Below are positions 19,452 to 31,212 of a DNA stretch of 64,000 nucleotides, piece by piece. A program made the translations under genes and the position numbers. Position 1 is the stretch's first letter. Each line of letters begins with the position of its first letter. The notes beneath the pieces are model-generated. The model was not told the DNA's origin and searched no databases. It saw only the letters and a program-made list of their open reading frames with translations. Location: positions 62,001-126,000 of the forward strand of contig LFMX01000002.1 of assembly GCA_001184405.1 (NCBI GenBank), given 5' to 3'. This DNA is from Candidatus Burkholderia humilis (GTDB lineage: Bacteria > Pseudomonadota > Gammaproteobacteria > Burkholderiales > Burkholderiaceae).

Positions 19452-19533
19452 GGTGCGAGTAGAATTCACGCCATCCATCGAAGACCCGCGCGCATGCGAT
19501 CCATGCCGTCCATCCACACCTTGCAGGAGAGAA

Positions 19534-20328
19534 GTGTTGGAGCCATCCGCCAAAGACGTCGCGACCAAGCTCGTCGCCGAAGACATTCACAAGCGCTACG
19601 GCGATAACGAAGTGTTGAAGGGCGTGTCGCTGTCCGCGAAGGCGGGCGATGTGATCAGCATCATCGGTGCGAGCGGCTCGGGCAAGAGCACGTTTCTGCG
19701 CCGCATCAACTTTCTGGAGCGGCCGAACGCGGGGCAGATCATCGTCGATGGCGAAGCCGTGCGCACCAAAGCCGACAAGACCGGCAATCTCGAAGTCGCG
19801 GATCACAAGCAGCTTCAGCGCGTGCGCACCAAGCTCGCGATGGTTTTTCAGCATTTCAACTTGTGGTCGCATATGACGGCCATCGAAAACGTGATGGAAG
19901 CGCCGCTTCACGTGCTCGGCATTTCGAAGAAGGAAGCCGAAGACCGCGCGCGAATATCTCGAGAAAGTGGGCTTGCCGCCGCGCGTGGAAAAGCAATATC
20001 CGTCGCGCATTTGTCGGGCGGCATGCAGCAGCGTGTGGTGATTGCACGCGCGCTCGCCATGCATCCCGATGTCATGCTCTTCGATGAACCCACGTCCGCG
20101 CTCGATCCCGAACTCGTCGGCGAAGTGCTGAAGGTGATGCAGCGTCTCGCGGAAGAAGGGCGCACGATGATTGTCGTCACGCACGAAATGGGCTTCGCGC
20201 GCAATGTGTCCAATCATGTGATGTTCCTGCATCAGGGGTGCACGGAAGAAGAAGGCGCGCCCGCTGACGTGCTCACCGCGCCGAAGAGCGAGCGTCTGCG
20301 TCAGTTTCTTTCGGGCAGTTTCAAGTAA
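19534..20328 (+). CDS. aotP: Arginine/histidine-type ABC transporter ATP-binding protein (AotP/HisP) with a scrambled internal stretch
   Basis: The frame is open for 264 residues from GTG 19534. Walker A is GASGSGKST, the Q-loop is FQHFNLW, Walker B is [14 protein letters not shown], and the H-loop is VVTHEMG. Between about residue 138 and residue 160 the sequence reads [18 protein letters not shown]. The second frame here gives the normal [20 protein letters not shown] two-base loss in the CG run at 19945-19952 and a two-base gain at 20004-20008 therefore cancel. The ABC signature reads LSGGMQQR, with M where Q is usual. The scrambled segment is in the helical domain that contacts the permeases, so activity is doubtful. 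Confidence 0.78.
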   Translation: MLEPSAKDVATKLVAEDIHKRYGDNEVLKGVSLSAKAGDVISIIGASGSGKSTFLRRINFLERPNAGQIIVDGEAVRTKADKTGNLEVADHKQLQRVRTKLAMVFQHFNLWSHMTAIENVMEAPLHVLGISKKEAEDRARISRESGLAAARGKAISVAHLSGGMQQRVVIARALAMHPDVMLFDEPTSALDPELVGEVLKVMQRLAEEGRTMIVVTHEMGFARNVSNHVMFLHQGCTEEEGAPADVLTAPKSERLRQFLSGSFK

Positions 20329-20329
20329 C

Positions 20330-21334
20330 GTGACCTTGCAAGTCGCGATCGTCGCGTTGCCGCCGGTGTCGATGAGCGGCATCGGTCCGGTCATCGACTG
20401 TCTTGCGCTGGCCAATGAAATCGACGGGCATCGGCTGTACGAATGGCGCATCTGTTCGTGGGACGGCCGCGCGGTTCCGTTGTCGGGCGGCGCGCAACTG
20501 CCCGCCGATTGCGCCTTCAACGATGCCGTGCAATGCGACTGGCTGATCGTCATCTCCGAGCGATATCAGCAATTCGCCGACTATCGGCTCTTTCTCGCGA
20601 GCCTCGCGCGGGTCGCGCCGCGCACCTAACTCGTCTCCGGCATTCATCACGGCGTCTGGTGGCTCGCGATGGCTGGACAGCTTGCGCAATATCGCGTGGT
20701 GGTGAACTGGGAGACGTATCAGCAGTTCACGGAGCAGTTCGAGCGTGCCATCGTTTCGCAACAAATCTTCGAAATCGATCGTGACCGCGCCACGTGTTCC
20801 GGCGGCCAGGCCAGCGTCGATTTCATGCTCGCGATGATCGCGCGCGATCACGGCCCGGATCTCGCCGAACGCATTGCGGATACGCTCGGCATCGGCGTGA
20901 TGCGCGCGGGCACGGAGCGTCAGCGCATTCCGTTCGTGACCGCGCCGGGCGAGCGTCATCCGCGTCTGAACGATGCGCTCCAGCTCATGAAAGCGAATAT
21001 CGAAGACCCGCTCGCCACCGATGAAATCGCCACGCTGGTCGGCATTTCGCGCCGGCAACTGGAGCGGCTCTTTCGCCAATATCTCGGCGCGATGCCGTCG
21101 AAGTACTACCTCAATCTGCGCCTCACCAAAGCGCGCGCGCAATTGCAGCGTACGAGTAAATCCGTCGTGCAGATCAATCTCGCGTGCGGGTTTTCATCGG
21201 CGGCGCACTTTTTGAATGCGTATCGCGACCGGTTCGGCGTGACGCCGCGCGAGGAACGGCGCAACTGGATCGAGAAGCAGCGCGGCGGTGTCATCGACGA
21301 ACCGCGCGGCGGGGCGTTGATCGAACCGCGTTAA
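20330..21334 (+). pseudogene. argR: AraC/GlxA-type arginine regulator with an in-frame ochre codon
   Basis: GTG 20330 starts one base after the aotP stop. The first 99 residues are the amidotransferase-like domain (LQVAIVALPPVSMSGIGPVI). TAA at 20627-20629 interrupts this before the same frame continues (LVSGIHHGVWWLAMAGQLAQ). The C-terminus has the two AraC helix-turn-helix motifs, DEIATLVGISRRQLERLFRQ and VVQINLACGFSSAAHFLNAY. This matches the AraC-type ArgR that controls aot and ast/aru genes in pseudomonads, and its place between transporter and catabolic genes fits. Two imperfect 8-residue repeats end the protein. The HTH portion has no ribosome binding site of its own. Confidence 0.86.
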
Positions 21335-21452
21335 GAACGCATCAGAATTCGGCTTGCAAAAAGCCTGTCGTTGCATGTCGCGAACGCACAAGACGGAACG
21401 CGGGCGAACGCCTAATATCGAACACATTGCTTGTAACGACGAGGAGTGGCTC

Positions 21453-22681
21453 ATGACCGGCATCAAGGTGGATCGCGGTACGTTCGACAAAGTGATGGTC
21501 CCAGTGTTCGCGCCGGCCAATTTCGTGCCCGACCGGTGATGTGGCTCGCGCGTGTGGGATACGGAAGCCGCGATTATGTCGATTTTGCGGGCGGCATTGC
21601 GGTGACGGCGCTCGGCCACGCGCATCCGGAATTGCTGAAGGTTTTGCACGAGCAGGGCGACAAGCTCTGGCATATCGGCAATGGCTACACCAACGCGCCA
21701 GTGTTGCGTCTGGCGAAACGGCTCACGGATCTGACGTTTGCCGATCGCGCGTTCTTCGCCAATTCCGGCGCGGAAGCGAACGAGGCGGGGCTGAAGCTCG
21801 CGCGGCGCGTGGCGATCGATAACCACGGCGAAGACAAGATTGAAATTATCTCGTTCACGCAATCGTTTCATGGGCGCACGTTCTTTACCGTGAGCGTGGG
21901 CGGCCAGCCGAAGTATGCCGAAGGCTTCGGTTCGCGTCCGGAAGGCATTCGTCATCTCGTACAACGATTTGCCCAAAGCGCTCGAAGCCATCGGTCCGAA
22001 TACGTGCGCGGTGATCGTCGAGCCGGTGCAGGGCGAAGGCGGCGTGATTCCCGCCGATCCCGCGTTCCTTGAGGGCCTGCGCGCAGCCTGCGACAAGCAC
22101 GACGCGCTGCTTATCTTCGATGAAGTGCAAACCGGCGTGGGCCGTACCGGCACGTTCTACGCGTACCAGCAATACGGCGTGACGCCCGACATCCTGACGA
22201 GCGCGAAGGCGCTGGGCAATGGCTTTCCCATCGGCGTAATGCTGACGACCGATGAAATCGCCGCGCACTTCAAGGTCGGCGTGCATGGCACGACTTACGG
22301 CGGCAATCCGCTGGGCGCATTGATCGCGGAGAAGGTCGTCGAACTGATCAGCGATTCGAACGTGCTCGACGGCGTGAACGAACGCAGCGAGGCGATCAAG
22401 GCGCATCTCGCGCGTATCAACGAGCGCTTCGGCATGTTCAAGGAAGTGCGCGGCCGCGGTCTGTTGATTGTGGCGCGGAACTCACCGATGCCTATAAAGA
22501 CCGCGCGAAAGACGTGCTCAACGGGGCGGCGGCGAACGGCGTCATCATGCTGATCGCCGGGCCGAACGTGCTGCGCTTTGCGACGTCGCTCATCATGCCG
22601 ATGGCCGATCTCGACGAAGGCTTCACACGCATCGAGAAAGCGATCGAACAGGTCGTCGGTTTTTCCGAACAGGATCAGTGA
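21453..22681 (+). pseudogene. astC: Succinylornithine aminotransferase, several frameshifts
   Basis: ATG 21453 has GAGGAG at 21441-21446. The product is the PLP-dependent aminotransferase AstC/AruC (about 405 codons). Pieces in different frames include [59 protein letters not shown] and the lysine region [13 protein letters not shown]. Frames change near 21535, 21955 and 22475. The normal end TRIEKAIEQVVGFSEQDQ is recognisable up to TGA 22679-22681. The enzyme converts succinylornithine to succinylglutamate semialdehyde in the arginine succinyltransferase pathway. The next gene starts on the last base of its stop codon. Confidence 0.9.
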
Positions 22682-23725
22682 TGCTTTTCGTCCGTCCTGC
22701 AAGACTCTCCGATCTCGACGCGCTCGAACACATGGCGCGCGCGGCGCATCCGGTGCTGCATTCGCTGCCGCCGGACCGGCGCGCGCTGGAGCCGCGCATC
22801 GCGCTGTCGGAGGATTCGTTTCGCGCCGAAGTCGATTTTCCCGGCGAGGAGTTTTATCTCTTCGTGCTCGAAGATGCGCAAAGCGGCAAGCTGCTCGGCA
22901 CGTCGAGCATCGTGGCGTCGGCGGGATATTCGGAGCCGTTCTACGCATTCCGCAATGACGCGCTGATTCACACCTCGCGCGAACTCGAGGTGAATCGCAA
23001 GATTCACGCGCTCACGATGTCGCACGAGCTGACGGGCAAGAGCCGTCTCACCGGCTTTTATATCGATCCGTCATTGCGCCACGCGCAAAACGAAGCGGCG
23101 GCGCATTTGCTGTCGCGCGCGCATGTTGTATATCGCGGCGAACCGCAAGCGCTTTTCGAGCGAAGTGTTCTCGCTGATGCTCGGCGTCTCCGACGAACAC
23201 GGCGCATCGCCATTCTGGGAAGCTGTCGGCCGCAAGTTCTTCGGGCGCGACTTCGAGCAGGTCGAAGCGGAATCGGGCGGATGCAGCCGCACGTTCATCG
23301 CCGAAGTCATGCCGAGTTATCCGCTTTACGTGCTGCTTTTGCCCAGCGCGGCGCAACGCGTGCTGGGCGAGCCGAACGAAAGCACGCTGCTCGCGTACGA
23401 CATCCATCTGGAAGAAGGTTTCGAGCCGGACCGTTATGTCGATATCTTCGATGCCGGTCCGGTGCTGACCATCGCCGTCGATAAAAGCGCGTCCGCGAGT
23501 TCGGGCGAACTGCGCGCCGTGAGCGATAGCGCGCTCGAAAGCGGCGCGCCGTATCTCGTCGCGGCGGGCGGCGCGCATGAATTCCGCTGTGCGCTCGCGC
23601 CTTTGACCGGCACGCGCGCGGACGGCGCGGCATTGACCGCCGCCACGCGCGATGCGCTCGGCGTGCAGGAGAAAGACACGGTGCGCTGCGTGCCGTTGCA
23701 TCAGGCTTCGGGAGAATTGCAATGA
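22681..23725 (+). pseudogene. astA: Arginine N-succinyltransferase, first subunit, frameshifted
   Basis: The sequence from ATG 22681 gives MLFVRPARLSDLDALEHMAR and SSIVASAGYSEPFYAFR up to LRHAQNEAAAHLLSRA. At the CG run at 23114-23122 two bases appear missing. The remainder, from MLYIAANRKRFSSEVFSLML to LHQASGELQ, is in the next frame and ends at 23725. Burkholderia and Pseudomonas carry two related astA genes (aruF and aruG) for the two subunits, and this is the first. The enzyme transfers succinyl from succinyl-CoA to arginine as the first step of the AST pathway. Its stop overlaps the start of the second subunit (ATGA). Confidence 0.9.
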
Positions 23726-24726
23726 TTGTCGTGCGTTGCACGCAGCTGGCAGACGTCGATGCGCTTGTCGCGCTCGCGCAGGAAACGGGACCGGGCCTGA
23801 CCACCTTCAAGCCAGATCGCGATGCGCTCGTCACGCGTGTCGAACGCGCGCCGCACGTTGAAAGGCGAAGCGAAGCCGTTCGAAGCGGGCTATTTCTTCG
23901 TGATGGAAGACACAACAACCGGCGATGTCGCGGGCGTGTGCGGCATCGAAACGGAAGTCGGGCTGGAGCAGCCATTCTACAACTATCGCGTATTAACGGT
24001 CGTGCATGCGAGCAAGGACATGGGCGTGTGGACGCGCATGTCCTTGCTCAATATTTCGCACGATCTGACCGGTTACGCGGAAGTGTGCTCGCTGTTCCTG
24101 AGCCCGCGTTATCGCACGGCGGGCGTGGGCGGTTTGCTGTCGCGCTCGCGCTTCATGTTCATGGCGCAGTTCACGGATCGCTTTCCGCAGCGTTTGTGCG
24201 CGGAACTGCGCGGCCATTTCGATGATAACGGCGAATCGCCGTTCTGGAACGCGGTCGGCTCGCACTTCTTCTATCAGATCGATTTCAACGAAGCCGACTA
24301 CCCGAGTTCGCACGGCAAGAAGTTCTTCGTCGCGGAACTGATGCCGCGCTATCCCGTGTATCTCGACCTGCTGCCGGACGCGGCGCAAAGCGCGGTCGGC
24401 GTCACGCATAAAGACACCGCGCCCGCGCACAAGATGCTCGAAGCGGAAGGTCTGCGCTATGAAAATCACGTCGATATTTTCGATGCTGGTCCGGTGCTTG
24501 AATGTCATATCGCGGATTTGCGCACGGTGCGCGAAAGCGTGCTGGCGCGCGTGAAGATCGGATTGCGCGGCGACGAGGACAGCTCGGCGAAAAGCCTCGT
24601 ATCGAACACGCTGCTCGAAGATTTTCGCTGCGGCGCGACGGCGGGCGCAGTCGAAGACGGTGCGTTCGTGCTGACGCAGGAAGAAGCCGACGCCTTGCGC
24701 GTGCTGACTTCCCACGCGCGCTCAAA

Positions 24727-24730
<4 letters not shown>
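23722..24730 (+). pseudogene. astA: Arginine N-succinyltransferase, second subunit, frameshifted
   Basis: ATG 23722 gives MIVVRCTQLADVDALVALAQ and then loses frame at the CGCGCGC run at 23845-23851, where two bases seem missing. The rest, from RRTLKGEAKPFEAGYFFVME on, is normal for this subunit: SKDMGVWTRMSLLNISHDLT, ESPFWNAVGSHFFYQIDFNE and the C-terminus ADALRVLTSHARSK. The frame ends at TGA 24728-24730, overlapping the astD start. The repair would give about 335 codons. The two astA genes are broken by the same kind of lesion at equivalent GC-rich points near their 5' parts. Confidence 0.9.
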
Positions 24731-27530
<2,800 letters not shown>

Positions 27531-27547
<17 letters not shown>

Positions 27548-28465
27548 TCTTCTGGACGATTTCTTGGCTTTTTGTTTGGCCGGCGAGAAGCCCTTTATAA
27601 CGTCGGGCGTCGCGCGCTCGGGCGTGCGCTGGACGTGGCAAGGCGACGGCATCTTGTCGCTCGAACCATCGGAAAGCACGGCGATGAAACCGCGCCCATC
27701 GAAATGTTGTCGCGGCTCGTTGCGGATATCGCGAACGGCCGCGCGCGGTTGAACGCGCGCACGCTCGGCAATATCGATGCGATGCGCGCCGGCACGCGTT
27801 ATATCGATGACGATCTCAATCGCTTGTTCAGCGGCCGTCACGCGAGTTTGCCGCAGAGTCACGAAGCGCCGCGCGCCGTCGAACTAGAAAACGCCGCGCT
27901 GAATTTCTTCGATGGCGTCACGCACGCGAAGTGGCACATCGACATGCATACAGCGATTCGCGCGTCGGTGTTCGAGCAGTTCGCGCTGTTGCCGCACACC
28001 GAAACGCCGCTCGCGCGCGCGATGTTCGACTGGCTGCGCGATGCGCGTTTGCAGGCGGTGCTCCTGCATCGGGAAAAGAACAATACGTTCACGCATTTCA
28101 CGGCGCATCGCGCGGGGGCGCTGGCTTGCACGCTGGAACTCGGCAAAGTGCGGCCGTTCGGCGAAAACGATCTCGCGCGTTTCGCGGCGTCGGACGTGGC
28201 CTTGCGACGCTTGCTCGCCGGCGATGCGTTCGACGCGCAGATCGACAAGCAAAGCGATGCGTTTGTGCTCAATGTCGCGAGCGATGTGCCGAATTTCACG
28301 CCGTTTGCGTCGGGCGCCGAACTCGCGCGTGACGGTGAGTATCGATATCACGTGACGCATGATGAAGAGCGCATCGTGTTTCCGAACGCGAAGGTCAAGC
28401 CCGGTTTGCGCGCGGGCCTGATGGTCATCGATACGACCGACGCCACGCTCGCATCGCTCGAGTAG
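27531..28465 (+). pseudogene. astE: Succinylglutamate desuccinylase, frameshifted and with small deletions
   Basis: ATG 27531 starts [20 protein letters not shown] and [14 protein letters not shown]. The frame is then lost around 27680, and the zinc-site segment resumes in another frame as [18 protein letters not shown]. Relatives have about ten more residues around the SAGIHGDE region, so a deletion accompanies the shift. [17 protein letters not shown] also looks shortened by about three residues before GN (from family memory). The rest ([32 protein letters not shown]) is normal up to TAG 28463-28465. This zinc enzyme releases glutamate and succinate in the last AST step. Confidence 0.85.
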
Positions 28466-28676
28466 CTACAAATTGCGCAGGCGCGACACGCGCTTACCAA
28501 TCTCCATTCCGTCCGAAAAGCGCGAGCGCGCTACAATTGCGCCCCTGTCGATGATGCGTTGCATCAAAAGTGGCGGCATTGTTTTAGCATGACTTTTTGT
28601 GCCGCAATATTGCGACATGCCGGCCTCGTGCCGCATCCGACATAAGCACATCCGAACTGGAAGGATATCAGCGTTG

Positions 28677-29458
28677 ATGAATCGAAAATTCGCAGTATTG
28701 GTCTTGTTTGGCGCTGCCGCTATGGGCGCAGCGCAGGCCGCCGACAACATGAAGGAACTGCGCTTCGGCGTGGAGGCATCGTATGCGCCGTTCGAATCGA
28801 AGACGGCGGCGGGGCAGCTGACGGGCTTCGATATCGACATCGGCAACGCGGTGTGCGCGAAGCTGAAGATGAAGTGCGTGTGGGTCGAGAATTCCTTCGA
28901 TGGCCTGATTCCGGCGTTGCAGGCGCGCAAGTTCGACGGCATCAATTCGGACATGACCATCACGGACAAGCGCAAGCTGGCGATCGATTTCACGGACCCG
29001 GTCTACACCATTCCGAACCAGCTCATCGTGAAGAAGGGCAGCACGATTCTGCCGACCGTCGATGGTCTGAAGGGCAAGCACGTCGGCGTGCTGCAAGGCT
29101 CGATTCAGGAAACGTACGCGAAGGCAAAGTGGGCGCCGGCGGGCATCGATGTCGAGTCGTATCAGGCGCAGGATCAGATTACGCGGACCTCGCGTCGGGC
29201 CGTCTGGATGCGGCGTTTCAGGATGCCGAGGCGGCGTCCAAGGGCTTTCTGAAGCAGCCGCAGGGCGCGGGTTTCGCGTTCGCGGGACCGGCGGTATCGG
29301 ATGACAAGCTGCTCGGGGCGGGCATCGGGTTTGGCGTGCGCAAGAACGACAAGGCACTGAAGGATGCGCTCAATCGCGCACTGAAGGAGCTGAAAGACGA
29401 CGGGACGATCGATAAGTTCGCCCAGAAGTATTTTGATGTGAAAGTGGTGTTGAAGTAG
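28677..29458 (+). pseudogene. aotJ: Periplasmic arginine/ornithine-type binding protein, frameshifted
   Basis: ATG 28677 gives a Sec signal peptide (MNRKFAVLVLFGAAAMGAAQ, cleavage after AQA). The class II amino-acid binding fold follows: RFGVEASYAPFESKTAAGQL and DGLIPALQARKFDGINSDMT. One base appears missing near 29180. The C-terminal lobe, from LASGRLDAAFQDAEAASKGF to DGTIDKFAQKYFDVKVVLK, is in another frame and ends at TAG 29456-29458. The repaired protein would be about 260 residues. Its place behind astE and its resemblance to the HisJ/ArtJ group mark it as the solute receptor of the aotQMP transporter. Confidence 0.88.
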
Positions 29459-29504
29459 GGCTTTCAGCTTTCTCGACAAGGCGCCCGATGTCTCGGGCGT
29501 CCAC

Positions 29505-29898
29505 TCAACGTCGAGTGAAAACGTCGGCGAGATAGTCTGCAAAGTTGTCGCGATCGACGTTGCCTTCCGCGACTTCCACCATCACTTCCACGAGCTCGTT
29601 CTCGATGTTGGGCAAGCACGGCAACTCGTAGTCTTCGAGATCAAAGATAGGCCAGTGCGCAGACGAGCGCCGTTCGCTTGCTGCCGTCGTTGAAGACATG
29701 TCCGCGCGCAATTGCTCCGGCGTACATTGTGGCCGTCCCGAAAACGTCGCTCAGGCCGGCGTTAACCGCGTGATTGTCCACGCGGGCCAGAACCGCCTCG
29801 ACACCACCAAAGCCCGCGTGCCCGAATCCTGGCAGACCACCCTCAGCGTCGAGGATTTGGTCGTGTACGTGGACGACGTATTCCGCGTCGAACAGCAT
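29505..29898 (-). pseudogene. doc: Fic/Doc-family toxin of a toxin-antitoxin pair, frameshifted
   Basis: The product has the Doc pattern AEGGLPGFGHAGFGGVEAVL, followed by the Fic active-site motif HVFNDGSKRTALVCALAYL (usual form HxFxDGNKRT; S replaces N). After this the frame stops at 29641. The C-terminal helix continues in a second frame (FDLEDYELPCLPNIENELVE, then DNFADYLADVFTRR) to 29505. A one- or two-base shift near 29650 explains this. Doc phosphorylates EF-Tu in phage P1; the family can also AMPylate other targets. The start codon overlaps the upstream small gene's stop (TGATG), the usual toxin-antitoxin layout. Confidence 0.85.
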
Positions 29899-30080
29899 CA
29901 GCGCTTTGCAAGTTCCCGAATGGCAACACGATGCGTGGCGATCACACGCCGAATCGCCGCCGTCACGCGTTCACGCGCCTCGGGCGTGGACATATCGACG
30001 GTCGTGGCGTAGCGAGGCGCGACTTTGACGCGCGGAAGAATGTGATCCCTCGGAATTCCGGCGATGGTTTTCGGATTCAT
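29898..30080 (-). CDS. Probable antitoxin of the Doc-type toxin, 60 aa
   Basis: A small intact ORF directly before the doc remnant, with overlapping stop and start codons. It starts MNPKTIAGIPRDHILPRVKV and is basic, ending THRVAIRELAKR. It has no clear Phd HTH that I can recognise. The position alone suggests the antitoxin role. If the toxin is dead, this gene is no longer needed. The open frame could mean that it is retained by chance or that the toxin died recently. Confidence 0.6.
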   Translation of the reverse strand: MNPKTIAGIPRDHILPRVKVAPRYATTVDMSTPEARERVTAAIRRVIATHRVAIRELAKR

Positions 30081-30143
30081 TTCGATGTTTCCGTTACGAA
30101 ATATTGTCCGCTTCTACCCGTGTTCTGAACGCCGAAACCACCC

Positions 30144-30965
30144 TCATATTGACGGCGAAATCACCACCGTCGCCGTCGTTCCCGCCGACAACAACATCCC
30201 GTTCGGCACGTCATCGATCTTGAGACGCACCGGCACACGCTGCGCCAGTCGCACCCAGTTGAACGTCGGGTTCACATCGGCCAATAACTCACAGCTTTGC
30301 GGATTATCGCGATCGTAAATGCCGCGCGAAATGCTCTACACATGGCCTTTGAGTTCGCCGCCGCTCATCAGCCGAATCTGCGCCTTGTCGCCGATCCGCA
30401 CATGCGGCAGCTTCGTTTCCTCGAAGTAGCCATACACCCAGAACGAATGACTGTCGACGATGGCCAGTTTCGCCGCGCCCGCCGTCGCGTAATCGCCGCG
30501 AAACACGTTCAGATTGGTCACGTAACCATCGACCGGCGAAACCACTTTCGTGCGCGCGAGATTGAGCGTCGCGGCATCGAGCGCGGCTTGCGCCTGCTGC
30601 AACTGCGCGGCGGCGGTCGATGCCGTCTGCATCGCGTTTTCGCGCGCTTCCTTCGATACCACGAGACTATCCATATCCGCGCGTGCCGCGACATTCGCCT
30701 CGGCCTGCTCGACGGCGATCTGATAGTGCGACGGATCGATTTCCATCAGCAGATCGCCTTTCTTGACGAGCTGATTGTCGTGCACGGGCATCTGCACGAC
30801 CGCGCCCGAAACGTCCGGCGCGACGTTGATGACATCCGCGCGCACGCGGCCATCGCGCGTCCACGGATCATTCATGTAATGCACCCACAACACGCGGCCG
30901 GCGATGATCGCCGCCGCAAAAATGGCGATCGTCAAAACGAAGCCGATGATTTTTCGAAGCAACAT
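30144..30965 (-). pseudogene. aaeA: AaeA-like membrane-fusion protein with an in-frame amber
   Basis: ATG 30965 starts with one membrane helix (KIIGFVLTIAIFAAAIIAGR) and the family segment DPWTRDGRVRADVINVAPDV. The two lipoyl halves (VHDNQLVKKGDLLMEIDPSH and KVVSPVDGYVTNLNVFRGDY) and the hairpin are present. TAG at 30336-30338 ends it after GGELKGHV. The same frame continues with SISRGIYDRDNPQSCELLAD and FNWVRLAQRVPVRLKIDD to TGA 30144-30146, giving about 273 codons. GAG to TAG is the simplest change. Partner of the FUSC protein upstream for efflux of aromatic acids. The lost part is the beta-barrel domain. Confidence 0.88.
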
Positions 30966-31013
30966 GATGATGCAACTCTCTTAACTTTGACTGAGTTGAA
31001 CGAAAGCGCCGGC

Positions 31014-31212
31014 TCAGCGATACGCCGCGAGCCCGAGCACGCAACACACACACGAGCAGACTGGCGCGAAAGAGCGCGGGATGCCAGACCACGCGATACA
31101 GGCCCGTCATCGCGAGCACGCGATCGATGAGCCACGTGAGCATCGCGCCGGCGATGAACAGCAGCAAAATGGTCGACACATAGGCTTCCAGAATCGCTGT
31201 ATCACGCGGCAT
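31014..31212 (-). pseudogene. aaeX: DUF1656 small membrane protein (AaeX-like), frameshifted
   Basis: ATG 31212 overlaps the end of the FUSC gene. The sequence MPRDTAILEAYVSTILLLFI gives the first helix, then WLIDRVLAMTGLYRVVWHP and a second helix. In the GT run at 31044-31053 (ACACACACAC on +) two bases appear missing. In the correct frame the protein would end CVLGLAAYR at TGA 31014-31016, 66 residues, normal for DUF1656. The uncorrected frame reads into unrelated codons. AaeX-type proteins lie between aaeB-like and aaeA-like genes, as here. Confidence 0.82.
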
